Of a DNA stretch of 64,000 nucleotides, positions 24,510-33,472 are shown in pieces. The notes under the pieces are model-generated. The model saw nothing but the letters and a program-made list of their open reading frames with translations, searched no databases and was not told the origin of the DNA. The translations under genes were made by a program, and so were the position numbers. Source of the DNA: JAEUIE01 sp046350055 (lineage in GTDB: Bacteria > Planctomycetota > Planctomycetia > Gemmatales > HRBIN36); the NCBI GenBank assembly GCA_046350055.1, contig JAXMBC010000001.1:4278001-4342000 (forward strand), given 5' to 3'. How positions within the stretch are numbered: the first letter of the stretch is position 1; each line of letters starts with the position of its first letter.

Positions 24510-25346
24510 CTACCACAATGGCTTGATCGCCTCGAACGCTGCCTTTGCGGCATTGTCGGGATTGTCGATGTAGGGGTACAGCTCAATCGTCACCCAGCCA
24601 GTATACTTCACATCCTTCAAAGCCTGGAGGATGGGCTTGAAGTCAATCGCCCCTTGCCCCGGCACAAGGTGGTGGTGTACCCGCGTGGCGTCGATGTCTT
24701 CCAGATGCACATGCCGGATGTGTTTTGCGAGTTGGCGGATGGCGGTGGCGGGGTCATCCTTGACACAGTACATGTGGCCGATGTCGAAATTGAGGCCGAT
24801 GCCGGGGTGGTTGAAAACCGAGGCGAAGCGTTCATACTGGGCAGCGGTTTCAATGAGCAGGCCCGGTTCGGGCTCCACCAGCAGGGGCACGCCGATGGAT
24901 TGTGCATGATCAGCGACAGGGCGCAGGCTCTCGCAGAAGATGCCTAGTGCATCTTCCCAACTTTGTCCCGGTTCGAGAGGCCCGCCCGGTTCGGTGGTGA
25001 TGCACGGGGCACCCAGTTCCTTTGCCATATCCAAGGCTCGGCGGGTGTGATCGATGCGTACCTGCCGATAGGGCTGGTACGGCTCGATCCACGACGGGTG
25101 CCAGTACTTCTGCCGATGATCGTTGATGGCGTTCATCATGAAGGCATTGACGTTGCTGATCTGCAAACCGTTGTCGTCAATATGCTTGCGAATGTCCCTC
25201 TTCTGTTCTGGCAACAGGTAGGCCGGCCAGGCATGGGGCACATCAGCCATGATCTCGATGCCGGCATAGCCTGCACCCTTGATGCGACGGCAAGCATCGG
25301 CAAAGGAGAAATTGAGGTAAGCGTTGGACGAGAAGGCGAGGTTCAT
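24510..25346 (-). CDS. Sugar phosphate isomerase/epimerase (xylose isomerase-like TIM barrel)
   Basis: The 278-residue AP_endonuc_2-type TIM barrel has metal and active-site residues in ITTEPGGP, VEPEPGLLIE (Glu), NFDIGHMYC (Asp and His), VHLEDIDA (His) and VTIELYPY (Glu), the standard quartet of the family. Its substrate is likely a sugar or cyclitol derivative but cannot be named. It is cytoplasmic, without a signal. It lies downstream of lipA on the same strand with a 58-bp gap. Confidence 0.8.
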   Translation of the reverse strand: MNLAFSSNAYLNFSFADACRRIKGAGYAGIEIMADVPHAWPAYLLPEQKRDIRKHIDDNGLQISNVNAFMMNAINDHRQKYWHPSWIEPYQPYRQVRIDHTRRALDMAKELGAPCITTEPGGPLEPGQSWEDALGIFCESLRPVADHAQSIGVPLLVEPEPGLLIETAAQYERFASVFNHPGIGLNFDIGHMYCVKDDPATAIRQLAKHIRHVHLEDIDATRVHHHLVPGQGAIDFKPILQALKDVKYTGWVTIELYPYIDNPDNAAKAAFEAIKPLW

Positions 25347-25404
25347 AGGCAGAGCAGTGGGTTCAAGACGGTGGGTGGGTTATGTCATCTTATGAACTGC
25401 GTGC

Positions 25405-26370
25405 TTACTGCTTCGCATCCATGAACACCTTCTCGGCCCGGTACGAGCTGCGCACCATCGGACCGGAGAAGACTTCGAGAAACCCATATTCCAGTGCCCA
25501 GTCGCGGTACTTATCGAAATCAGCGGGGGGCACGTAGCGGGCGACAGGCAGGTGGTGTTGTGTGGGCCGGAGGTACTGGCCGAGGGTGAAGATATCCACC
25601 TTGGCCTCCCGAAGGTCCTGCATGGTCTCGCGGAGTTCCTCCTCCGTTTCGCCCAGCCCGAGCATGATGGAACTCTTGGTGAGCACCTCAGGCCGCTGCC
25701 GCTTGGCATGGGCGAGCACCGCCAGAGTCTGGTCGTAGGTGGCCCGGTGGTCGCGCACTGTTGGGGTGAGTCGTCGTACCGTCTCAATATTGTGGGCGAA
25801 GACGTCCACGCCGGAAGCCAGTACCGTCTCGATCGCTCCGAGGTCGCCTTGGAAGTCGGGGGTAAGGGTTTCCACTTTCACCCGTGGGTCGCGCTCCTTG
25901 ATTTCGCGGACACACTGGGCGAAGTGGGCTGCGCCGCCATCGTCCAGATCATCGCGGTCGACCGAGGTCATCACCACGTAGTTCAGCCCCATCTGGCTGA
26001 TAGCCACGCCAACGTGCTTGGGCTCATCGATATCGACCCAGCCTTGCGGATTGCCGGTATCCACCGCACAGAACTTGCACGACCGGGTACACACCCCACC
26101 GAGCACCATGATGGTCATGGTGCCGTGGCTCCAGCATTCGCCGATATTGGGGCAGTGGGCTTCCTGGCAGACGGTGTAGAGGCCCAACTCCTTACTCATC
26201 GCCTTGAGCCGTTCGTAGTTCGGCCCGGTAGGCAATGTCGCCCGCAGCCAGCTCGGCTTCCCACGATCCACCGGCTCCGGCCGCGTGGTGGCCACGCCAT
26301 TGTCCACCACTTTGAGGGCAATGGTGCGACTGGTACGCTTGTCGAGGAGTTCGATGGTCTTGGTGGGCAT
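25405..26370 (-). CDS. lipA: Lipoyl synthase
   Basis: A radical SAM enzyme that inserts two sulfurs into octanoyl groups on lipoyl domains. Both clusters are seen: the auxiliary motif [12 protein letters not shown] (about 68-79) and the radical SAM motif [10 protein letters not shown] (about 94-103), plus the C-terminal RSSYRAE motif that provides the Ser ligand. At 321 residues it is complete, with a short N-terminal extension. No ribosome site precedes ATG 26370; instead a TATAAT lies 6 bases upstream, suggesting leaderless transcription. lipB is not in the window. Confidence 0.95.
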   Translation of the reverse strand: MPTKTIELLDKRTSRTIALKVVDNGVATTRPEPVDRGKPSWLRATLPTGPNYERLKAMSKELGLYTVCQEAHCPNIGECWSHGTMTIMVLGGVCTRSCKFCAVDTGNPQGWVDIDEPKHVGVAISQMGLNYVVMTSVDRDDLDDGGAAHFAQCVREIKERDPRVKVETLTPDFQGDLGAIETVLASGVDVFAHNIETVRRLTPTVRDHRATYDQTLAVLAHAKRQRPEVLTKSSIMLGLGETEEELRETMQDLREAKVDIFTLGQYLRPTQHHLPVARYVPPADFDKYRDWALEYGFLEVFSGPMVRSSYRAEKVFMDAKQ

Positions 26371-26376
26371 TTCAAC

Positions 26377-26382
26377 ATTATA
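26377..26382 (-). promoter_or_regulatory. Possible -10 box of a leaderless lipA promoter
   Basis: The minus strand reads TATAAT, ending 6 bases before the ATG of lipA, so transcription would begin at or next to the start codon. No clear -35 is seen; the preceding bases form a 14-bp hairpin. Confidence 0.4.
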
Positions 26383-26385
26383 GCA

Positions 26386-26418
26386 TTTAGCCCCCGGCTC
26401 TTTAAGCCGGGGGCTAAA
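26386..26418. repeat. Perfect 14-bp GC-rich stem-loop
   Basis: tttagcccccggct (26386-26399) pairs completely with agccgggggctaaa (26405-26418) around a 5-base loop. It sits between the anti-sigma gene (stop at 26423) and lipA, both minus strand. It may terminate the sigma/anti-sigma transcript, although no T-run follows. It also looks like a dispersed REP-type palindrome. Confidence 0.8.
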
Positions 26419-26422
26419 TAAC

Positions 26423-27592
26423 TTAGTTGCCGCTGCGAACCATCACCACCAGCGTCAGTCCGTCCTTCTTCGGCCCGCTGAACTGCTTCACGACTTCGCC
26501 CAGTGACCCTGGCTTCCGCGTAGGCAAGTAATTCACCGCGACGGCCTTCACATCCTTCTGTGGTTTGCCAGACCAGATGCTCAACCCCAGCGAGCGGGCG
26601 ATTTGGGGGTAGCCGGCGGCGTCGAGAGAGTAGAGGAGCAGGCTCTTGCAGGTGCCATCGGTGCGGTACTCGGGCACGTTCCAGTAGTCGGCTTGCTGCA
26701 GAGCAGACAGCCAGGTGCTGAGTTGCTCTGGAGTCAGGTTCTCCAGGTAGATCATCGTAGTGCCGAGGGTGTTCTTGGCTTGGCGGGTTTTGAGGTCTTC
26801 GTCGAGGGTGATCGGCAGTTTGGCCGTTTCGAGCAGTCGGCTCAAGGTGCGGCTGGGATTGCGGGTGGTGATGTCGAGCACAAAGGTGCCCTTCTTTACG
26901 ATGCGGCTTTGCACGCTCATGAGCGAGAACTCGGTCGGGTTGATGTAGAGCGGCAGGGAGGACTCTACCGTCTTGAACGTGTGGCTTGTCTCCTTCACCG
27001 GGCTGGTCAGGATAGCAGCCTGGCTTTCGAGGAAGCGACCTTCGCGGATGGCATCGGCTTCGCTGAGCCAGACCACACTTCCTTCGAAACCATCAGACAG
27101 TTTTGACCACTGATCGAGGGCGGTCAGCGTCAGACTGTTGTAGAACGGCTCCACTTCGGCCCATTCCAGATGACGGCGAGGTGGAATGGGTGGAAGCATG
27201 CCGCTGGGCTGAGGCGGCGTATTGTTGCGAGCAATGGTGTTTGGGTTGAATGGAGCAGGGCTGTTGTTCTGAGGCTGACTGGTCAGATACCACCACACGC
27301 CGACACCTACCAGGGCTGCAGCAGCGATTGCGGCAGCGTAGCTATAGCGACGGGTCACGCGGCTCCTGAGTTGCTTCTTCTGCTGGTCCCGGAGAATGGT
27401 GCTGGTCAGCTGTGCAGGGCAGGGGATCTTCGGCAGTGTTTTCAGCTGGGTGGAGATGCCTCGCAGGCTATTGACGTAATCACGGGCAATCTCCGATTCA
27501 CGCAACGCGGCCATGACGCGCTCGTACTCCGTGGGGCTTAGCTCACCATCCACGTAGGCGGATAACAGTTCCTGTAGACTCTCGGACAGCAT
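26423..27592 (-). CDS. Anti-sigma factor with transmembrane segment
   Basis: The product has 389 residues. The first 60 ([33 protein letters not shown]) are the helical anti-sigma domain that binds an ECF sigma in the cytoplasm; the Cys and His of the ZAS motif are not complete. A single membrane helix follows at about 84-105 ([19 protein letters not shown]), then a Pro/Asn linker and a large extracytoplasmic sensor region with no known domain. It lies directly downstream of the ECF sigma gene on the same strand. Confidence 0.8.
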   Translation of the reverse strand: MLSESLQELLSAYVDGELSPTEYERVMAALRESEIARDYVNSLRGISTQLKTLPKIPCPAQLTSTILRDQQKKQLRSRVTRRYSYAAAIAAAALVGVGVWWYLTSQPQNNSPAPFNPNTIARNNTPPQPSGMLPPIPPRRHLEWAEVEPFYNSLTLTALDQWSKLSDGFEGSVVWLSEADAIREGRFLESQAAILTSPVKETSHTFKTVESSLPLYINPTEFSLMSVQSRIVKKGTFVLDITTRNPSRTLSRLLETAKLPITLDEDLKTRQAKNTLGTTMIYLENLTPEQLSTWLSALQQADYWNVPEYRTDGTCKSLLLYSLDAAGYPQIARSLGLSIWSGKPQKDVKAVAVNYLPTRKPGSLGEVVKQFSGPKKDGLTLVVMVRSGN

Positions 27593-27618
27593 GGCGGACT
27601 TCGAACTTTCCTTTCTGG

Positions 27619-27690
27619 CCTCCCCTTAGCAAGGGGAGCTTGGGAGGGGTTGCACTTTGCAATGCCTCCCCGTGATCCTGACCCCTCCAA
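27619..27690. repeat. Nested inverted repeats between sigma and anti-sigma genes
   Basis: ctcccctt (27620-27627) pairs with aaggggag (27631-27638). The next gggagggg/cctcccc segments and the ttgcactttgcaa palindrome can form a second stem. The element fills the 106-bp spacer between sigma stop and anti-sigma start, so it could lower anti-sigma expression relative to sigma. Confidence 0.6.
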
Positions 27691-27698
27691 AGGGCAAA

Positions 27699-28352
27699 CT
27701 AACCTTGCTCCATCTTTTCCAGCACCGTTTTCAATTCCAGCCGGGCCCGGTGCAGGCGGCTTCGGACTGTACCTACTGGTACTTCCAGTACCTCAGCGAT
27801 CTCCTCATACCTCATATCGTCTAGTTCCTTCATGACGATTACCAGGCGATGTTCATCAGAGAGAACCTTCAGTGCGCGGCGAACCATCTGGCAGTTTTCC
27901 TGCTGTTCGATGGCGGCGTGTGCTGCTTCTTCTTTGCTGTGCATGTCCCAGTCGCTGGCATCTTCCCGGTGCAGCGAGAGGGTCTGACGGGGCTTCTTCC
28001 GGCGGTGCAGGTCAATTGCATGGTTCATGGCGATGCGGTAGACCCACGTGTAAAAGCGCGAGTTGCCCTGGAAGGATTTGGCGTGGGCAAAGGCACTCAG
28101 GAAGGCATCCTGCAGTACATCCTGAGCATCTTCCCGACTATCGAGAAAACGGGTCAGGGCGTTAAAGAGACGATCCTGATAGCGATGCACCAGCACGCTG
28201 AACGCGTCCAGATTACCCCGCTGGAAGGCCAAAAGCAGTTGTTGTTCATCCGCTTCCAACCCCGTAGAAGTTGGACGGCCTGCGACGGCGGAAAGTTCCC
28301 GATTCTGGTTCTGCTGCTCGGCAGCCATCGTTCGTGAACTCTCCCGCTTCAT
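27699..28352 (-). CDS. ECF-type RNA polymerase sigma factor
   Basis: About 217 residues. Region 2 is visible in LLLAFQRGNLDAFSVLVHRY, then QDVLQDAFLSAFAHA and the -10 recognition helix FYTWVYRIAMNHAID. Region 4 is SDEHRLVIVMKELDDMRYEE and IAEVLEVPVGTVRSRLHRAR, the -35 binding helix. ATG 28352 is used; TTG 28376 and ATG 28328 are alternatives. It is followed by its presumed anti-sigma gene, a standard membrane-sensed regulon pair. Target promoters are not known. Confidence 0.9.
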   Translation of the reverse strand: MKRESSRTMAAEQQNQNRELSAVAGRPTSTGLEADEQQLLLAFQRGNLDAFSVLVHRYQDRLFNALTRFLDSREDAQDVLQDAFLSAFAHAKSFQGNSRFYTWVYRIAMNHAIDLHRRKKPRQTLSLHREDASDWDMHSKEEAAHAAIEQQENCQMVRRALKVLSDEHRLVIVMKELDDMRYEEIAEVLEVPVGTVRSRLHRARLELKTVLEKMEQG

Positions 28353-28619
28353 GGCTGGATAGGTTGCTGACGACAAATCAGGGAAATCCCGGTAGTTCCG
28401 TAAACCACGCAGTTTGGCTGGTTCACCAGTTACGTTACCACTGTAACTCCCCTGTGCACAAGACGATTCTCCGGCACAGGGAGATGCAGCTATTATTGTA
28501 CGCGGGTAAAGGGAACACAGCCTACGACCGGTAGAATTGGTAGCGAGTATGAGGAATTCGGCTTTTCAGACCCTGTTTTCATGCTATATCAGGGCGGTCT
28601 TGAGTTCGATGGGTCAATC

Positions 28620-29261
28620 ATGACTCGCAGCATCAGCTATCTGCTTGTTTTCTCCTTCAGCTTCCCGCTGCTTGGCTGCACCATGTCTACCTCGATCACT
28701 GGCAAAGGGCAGACGAATGCTCTCAACGAGGAAGGAGTGGAATGCCTCAATCAGCATCAACTCACCAAAGCCCATGGCAAGTTCGTGGAAGCCTGGAAGC
28801 AGGATCCGACCAACGCTGACACGCTTTACAATCTGGCGAGCACCTATCACCGCCATGGACAGTTGCAGGAAGCGGAGCGATACTACCTGCAGGCACTGAA
28901 GACCAATCCGGACCATGCCTTGTGTCGGCACAATTACTACCAGTTGCTGGTAACTGAAGATCGCCTGTCGGAGGCTCAAGCAGATGCCAGCAAATGGGTG
29001 AAACAACGTCCCCAGTCAGCCATAGCCCTGACCCAGCTGGGTTGGCTCACCAGACTGCAGGGCGACTTGCCGACAGCGCAGAAGCAATTGGAAAAGTCTC
29101 TGGCTCTCGAGCCTGACAATACGGAAACGCTGCTCGAACTGGGCAAGCTCTATCAGGACTTGAATCTGAATGATCGGGCCAAAGGACTCTACACACGAGT
29201 CCTCCAAATAGATCCGCAGCAGAAAGAAGCGAGTAACTTGCTCGTGAGCATGCGGAAGTAG
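28620..29261 (+). CDS. TPR-repeat lipoprotein
   Basis: ATG 28620 starts a lipoprotein signal ending in PLLGC, with lipidation at the Cys near residue 19. Four to five TPR units follow (VECLNQHQLTKAHGKFVEAW, ADTLYNLASTYHRHGQLQEA, LTQLGWLTRLQGDLPTAQ, TLLELGKLYQDLNLND). The likely role is a periplasmic or outer-membrane scaffold. The gene is divergent from the ECF sigma gene across about 270 bp of otherwise empty sequence. Confidence 0.8.
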   Translation: MTRSISYLLVFSFSFPLLGCTMSTSITGKGQTNALNEEGVECLNQHQLTKAHGKFVEAWKQDPTNADTLYNLASTYHRHGQLQEAERYYLQALKTNPDHALCRHNYYQLLVTEDRLSEAQADASKWVKQRPQSAIALTQLGWLTRLQGDLPTAQKQLEKSLALEPDNTETLLELGKLYQDLNLNDRAKGLYTRVLQIDPQQKEASNLLVSMRK

Positions 29262-29328
29262 TTGCATCGCAGTCAATCTTTGCTATCGTGTGGGCATCAT
29301 GCCTTTGTTCTCCCACCCTGGTAGCATC

Positions 29329-30147
29329 ATGCATCGTCGCAGTTTCCTCACCTCCTCCATAGCATTGTTGGCCGGCAGTTCCCTGGCAGCCCGTTCTAAA
29401 CCAGCTACGATCGGTCTGGGAATGCAGACCTATACCTTTCGCAACTTCAATCTCGAGCGAACGCTGCAATTCATGCAGAAGCTCGATCTCCATGAAGCGG
29501 AGTTCTTCAGCAAACATATCTCCCAGACCGCGACTGCTGAGCAGATTGCTGCTTTCCTGAAACTCTGCGGTAGTTACAACGTTAAGCCTGTCGCCTTCGG
29601 TGTGCAGCACTTTTCGAAGAAGCACGATGCGAACAGGAAATTCTTCGACTTTGGCAAAGCCCTTGGTATCCGTGTTTTCAGTGCTGATCCTGATCCCGAC
29701 AGCTTTGACAGCCTCGACAAGCTTTGCGATGAGTACAAGATTGCTATCGCCATCCATCCACATGGGCCTTCCGGCGGAAAGATGCACCGCTGGTACTCTG
29801 CCGACATCATTATGAAGGCTGTCAAGGACCATCATCCCCTGATTGGTTCCTGTCTCGATACCGGTCACCTCATCCGTTCAGCCCAGATGGGCCATAACCT
29901 CGATCCTGCAACCGAAATCCGCATCATGGGCAAACGCAACTTCGGCCTTCACTTGAAAGACCACGACAACGCCCGGAAGACCGATGTCGTCTGCGGGAAG
30001 GGGGTGCTGGATGTGAAGTCGGTGTTCAAGGCACTTCGCGAAGTGGGCTTTGATTATTCCGTGAGTCTGGAGTACGAAGCCAGCCCCGACAATCCTTACG
30101 AAGAAGTTGCTGCCTGCGTGGCGGTGATGAAGAATGCCAATGCGTAA
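29329..30147 (+). CDS. Tat-exported sugar phosphate isomerase/epimerase-like protein
   Basis: ATG 29329 begins MHRRSFLTSSIALLAGSSLA, a twin-arginine signal. The TIM-barrel domain has FFSKHI, AIAIHPHGPSGGK, GSCLDTGHLIRS (Asp and His), GLHLKDHDN (His) and VSLEYEASPDN (Glu). This is a secreted xylose isomerase-like enzyme, probably acting on a sugar in the periplasm with the oxidoreductase encoded next. At 272 residues it is complete. Confidence 0.85.
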   Translation: MHRRSFLTSSIALLAGSSLAARSKPATIGLGMQTYTFRNFNLERTLQFMQKLDLHEAEFFSKHISQTATAEQIAAFLKLCGSYNVKPVAFGVQHFSKKHDANRKFFDFGKALGIRVFSADPDPDSFDSLDKLCDEYKIAIAIHPHGPSGGKMHRWYSADIIMKAVKDHHPLIGSCLDTGHLIRSAQMGHNLDPATEIRIMGKRNFGLHLKDHDNARKTDVVCGKGVLDVKSVFKALREVGFDYSVSLEYEASPDNPYEEVAACVAVMKNANA

Positions 30148-30222
30148 TGCAATCTGTCTCCCTTCTCTATCGGGAATGGGCAAACCTCAACCCAGCCAAC
30201 CTCTCCTTCAAGGTTCCATTTC

Positions 30223-31497
30223 ATGTCACTGAATCGTCGTCAACTGCTTCGTACCGGCCTGGTTGCATTTACCGTTTCCTCTCTGCCAGCTTCCATGTAT
30301 GCCCGTGTCGTAGGGGCTAACCAGAAACTAGGCATCGGCATCATTGGTGTTGGCGGCCAGGGTGGTTTCAGCCTGGGCAGCCTGGCGAAGATTGAAAACA
30401 TCGTAGCATTGTGTGATGTCGACAGTAAGCGAGTAGAGAAAGAGCGAGCCACACACAAACAGGCAACGTTTACCCAGGACTACCGTGAAGTGGTGAGCCG
30501 CAAGGACATCGATGCTGTGGCGGTCTGCACCCCTGACCACACGCATGCACCCATTGCTATGGCAGCATTAAAGGCCAATAAGCACGTCTATTGCGAAAAG
30601 CCTTTGTGTCATACGGTATTTGAAGTGCTGGCCCTGATGAACGAAGCCAGGGAACGGAAACTCGTCACCCAGATGGGCACGCAGATTCACGCCGGCGACA
30701 ACTACCGCCGGGTGGTGGAACTGGTGCGTTCCGGTGTGCTGGGCGAGATTACTGAAGTGCATACCTGGGTGGGTGGCGATTACGCCGCGGGAGACTTCCC
30801 CAAGGATACTCCCCCGATTCCTGCAGGACTCAATTACGATCTCTGGCTCGGGCCAGCTGAGGAGCAAGCCTATCATCCCAGCTTCCTGCCGTTCAATTGG
30901 CGGCGCTACTGGAAGTTTGGCACCGGCCGGTTTGGTGACATGGCCTGCCATCACATGGATCTGCCCACCTGGGCCCTGGGTTTAGGGATGCCACTTACCA
31001 TTGAAGCAGAAGGTTCGCCTGTCCATGCTACCGGTTGTCCCAAGTGGGTCATTGCGCGGTATACCTATGCACGGCCCGGTGGCGGAACCCCGATCAGGGT
31101 AACCTGGTACGATGGCGGCAAGCGTCCGCCTCAATTCAAGGATGCCAGTTTCCCCAAATGGGGTGATGGCAACCTTTTCGTAGGCACGCAAAACATGCTT
31201 CTTGCTGACTATGGAAGGCTTCAGTTCGTTAAAGATGCTCCTCCCACACCTGTTACTCCAATCCCCAAGTCCATTGGTCATCACAAGGAATGGTGCCAGG
31301 CGATCAAGGGCGAAGGCCAACCGCTGTGTCGGTTCGACTACAGTGGCCCACTCTCCATCGCGGTGCAGCTTGGTACAGTGGCGTATCGCTCTGGCGAGAA
31401 GCTGGAGTGGGATGCGGACAAGAACTGGGTGAAGAATCCTTCGCCCAAGGTGGAAGCCTTGCTGAAGAAGAACTATCGTGCCGGGTGGAGTCTGTAG
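30223..31497 (+). CDS. Tat-exported Gfo/Idh/MocA family oxidoreductase
   Basis: The product has 424 residues. The Tat motif NRRQLLRTGLVAF is followed by a Rossmann fold (GIGIIGVGGQGGFSLG, IVALCDVD) and the family signature YCEKPLCHTVFE (about 125-137, with the catalytic Lys). The large C-terminal half contains AGDNYRRVVELV, HTWVGGDYAAG and the planctomycete-type tail GHHKEWCQAIKGEG. It probably oxidises or rearranges a sugar with NAD(P) in the periplasm or attached to the membrane. The gap to the next gene is 3 bp. Confidence 0.9.
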   Translation: MSLNRRQLLRTGLVAFTVSSLPASMYARVVGANQKLGIGIIGVGGQGGFSLGSLAKIENIVALCDVDSKRVEKERATHKQATFTQDYREVVSRKDIDAVAVCTPDHTHAPIAMAALKANKHVYCEKPLCHTVFEVLALMNEARERKLVTQMGTQIHAGDNYRRVVELVRSGVLGEITEVHTWVGGDYAAGDFPKDTPPIPAGLNYDLWLGPAEEQAYHPSFLPFNWRRYWKFGTGRFGDMACHHMDLPTWALGLGMPLTIEAEGSPVHATGCPKWVIARYTYARPGGGTPIRVTWYDGGKRPPQFKDASFPKWGDGNLFVGTQNMLLADYGRLQFVKDAPPTPVTPIPKSIGHHKEWCQAIKGEGQPLCRFDYSGPLSIAVQLGTVAYRSGEKLEWDADKNWVKNPSPKVEALLKKNYRAGWSL

Positions 31498-31500
31498 ACC

Positions 31501-32652
31501 ATGGCCATTCCCTACCCGCGACTCTTGCTTGGCCCTGGTCCCAGCGAGCCGCATCCCCTGGTACTTGCCGCCATGTCGCGTCCGGTGCTGGGCCATCTGG
31601 ACCCCGACTTCCTGCAATGCCTGACCGACGTGCAAACGCTGTTGCGCAGCGTGCTGAAGACGAAGAACGAATGCACGTTCGCTGTCAGTGGCACGGGCAT
31701 GGCAGGGATGGAGTGTGTTGTCGCCAACCTGATCGAGCCGGGCGAGAAGATGGTGGTATGCAGCGCAGGCTTCTTTGGCGACCGCATGGTGAATATCGCC
31801 CAGCGAGCCGGGGCAGCCGTACATGCGGTCAAGCAGGAGTGGGGCAAGACCTTCACACACGATGCCATCGAAGAAGCACTCAAGGAATATCGCCCCAAGG
31901 TGCTGGGTATCATTCAGGCTGAGACGACAACCGGTGCCTGGCAGAAACTCGAAGGGGTGGCTGAACTCTGCCATCGGCATGGGGCTCTGCTGGTCGTCGA
32001 TGCGGTGACGAGCCTGGGAACTGTTGAAGTAGCTGTCGATGCATGGCAGATCGATGCTCTTTACAGCGGCTCACAGAAAGGTCTCGGCTGTCCGCCCGGG
32101 TTGGCCCCCGTGACCTTTAGTCCGCGCGCCATGGAAGCAATCAAACAACGCAAGACACCGGTGACCTCGTTCTACCTAGATGTCGTCGAGTTGATGAAGT
32201 ACTGGGGCAACGAGCGAGGGTATCACCACACCGCGCCCATCGGCAATCTCTTTGCCCTGCGGGAAGGGCTGCAACAGGTTATACAGGAGGGACTGGCGGC
32301 ACGGTGGGATCGTCATGCAAGGCATGCTGCGTCGCTTCGAGCTGGTCTGGCAGCGATGGGACTCAAGCTCTTTACCGATCCGGCATGTCAACTACCTGCT
32401 ATCACCGTACTCCTGCTGCCAGATGGTCTGGACGATGTCACGCTGCGACGCAAACTGCTCAGCAACTATGGGATTGAAGTCGGCGGCGGACTGGGTACCA
32501 TCAAGGGAAAAGCCTGGCGTATCGGTTTGATGGGGTATGGAAGCAGCAAGGCTAACGTGTTGACGTTGCTGGCAGCACTCGAAGAGATGTTCCGCGAGGC
32601 AGGTGTGAATGTGCCGCTAGGAGCTGGTGTGGCGGCGGCTGTCAGTTCTTGA
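31501..32652 (+). CDS. Alanine-glyoxylate / serine-pyruvate aminotransferase family
   Basis: The 383-residue class V PLP enzyme has LLLGPGPSEPHPLVLAAM at the N-terminus, AVSGTGMAGME (phosphate loop), LLVVDAVTSLG with the pyridine-binding Asp, and the Schiff-base Lys in SGSQKGLGCPPG. The C-terminal domain has GGLGTIKGKAWRIGLMG. It would transfer an amino group from alanine or serine to glyoxylate, forming glycine, but the exact pair is inferred. It is translated almost in coupling with the preceding oxidoreductase gene. Confidence 0.9.
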   Translation: MAIPYPRLLLGPGPSEPHPLVLAAMSRPVLGHLDPDFLQCLTDVQTLLRSVLKTKNECTFAVSGTGMAGMECVVANLIEPGEKMVVCSAGFFGDRMVNIAQRAGAAVHAVKQEWGKTFTHDAIEEALKEYRPKVLGIIQAETTTGAWQKLEGVAELCHRHGALLVVDAVTSLGTVEVAVDAWQIDALYSGSQKGLGCPPGLAPVTFSPRAMEAIKQRKTPVTSFYLDVVELMKYWGNERGYHHTAPIGNLFALREGLQQVIQEGLAARWDRHARHAASLRAGLAAMGLKLFTDPACQLPAITVLLLPDGLDDVTLRRKLLSNYGIEVGGGLGTIKGKAWRIGLMGYGSSKANVLTLLAALEEMFREAGVNVPLGAGVAAAVSS

Positions 32653-32662
32653 GAGAACAACA

Positions 32663-33469
32663 ATGTTGCGATGGGTGTTGGTTTGCCTGTTTATGATCGT
32701 GTATCAGCAGGGCTCTCTGTGTGGTCACGATCTGTGGCTAGTGCCGCCAGAAACTGTTAAGACAGGACAGAAGATCACGATCCTGGCTCATTCGGGTATG
32801 GAATTCCCGCTCAGTGAGCATGCACCTAACCCTGTGCGGTTCAAGAAACTGTATCTGATTGGGCCGGATGGCAAGAACGGGGAGTTAGCACCCGCCGGTA
32901 CGGAAGACAAATCGGGATTGCTCACGTGTACTTTGTCGCAGCCAGGCATTCATATCCTCGCAGTGCAAACGGAGCCCAAGCTCATCACCCTGGAGGCTGC
33001 AGAATTCAACCACTACCTGGTGAGCGATGGCCTGCCTCATATTTACGAACTGCGACACAAAGAGAAGTCCCTCGATCAACCGGGGAAAGAGCGCTACTCC
33101 AAATCGCCCAAAGCTCTCGTGAGGGTGGAAGGTAGTAATCAAGGCGATGCTAGCCGCGTGATGGGGCTGACGTTGGAGATAGTCCCACTCTGCAATCCAT
33201 TTACCTTGAAGCCTGGTGGTACACTGCCAGTGCAAGTCTACTACTTGGGCAAACCCCTGGCAGAGGCCCATCTTGGCTGGGATCACCCTGGCGATGGACC
33301 TGCTGCAACAGGCACAGTTCGTACGAATGCCGAAGGCAAAGCACTGATCCCTATATCACAAACAGGCCTGATGACTGTGCGGCTAACGCATATGACAAGG
33401 CCCAAGGCCAAGGACTATGAGTGGGAATCGTACTGGACAACGCTGACGTGGCGGGAAGAGGAGAAGTAG
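32663..33469 (+). CDS. Secreted DUF4198 protein (NikM-like)
   Basis: ATG 32663 starts a signal peptide ending in QQGSLCG, so that the mature protein would begin with HDLWLVPPE, the hallmark of the DUF4198 family, whose N-terminal His can bind divalent metal. Two beta-sandwich parts follow (LLTCTLSQPGIHILAVQT, then GTLPVQVYYLGKPLAEAHLG). Members accompany nickel or cobalt uptake in some bacteria, but no transporter is adjacent. It is the last gene of the 29.3 to 33.5 kb run. Confidence 0.8.
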   Translation: MLRWVLVCLFMIVYQQGSLCGHDLWLVPPETVKTGQKITILAHSGMEFPLSEHAPNPVRFKKLYLIGPDGKNGELAPAGTEDKSGLLTCTLSQPGIHILAVQTEPKLITLEAAEFNHYLVSDGLPHIYELRHKEKSLDQPGKERYSKSPKALVRVEGSNQGDASRVMGLTLEIVPLCNPFTLKPGGTLPVQVYYLGKPLAEAHLGWDHPGDGPAATGTVRTNAEGKALIPISQTGLMTVRLTHMTRPKAKDYEWESYWTTLTWREEEK

Positions 33470-33472
33470 CGC

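Noticed and set aside
29329..33469. Nickel or cobalt uptake operon suggested by DUF4198
   Set aside because: No transporter or urease/hydrogenase genes are nearby; the neighbours are sugar and amino-acid enzymes.
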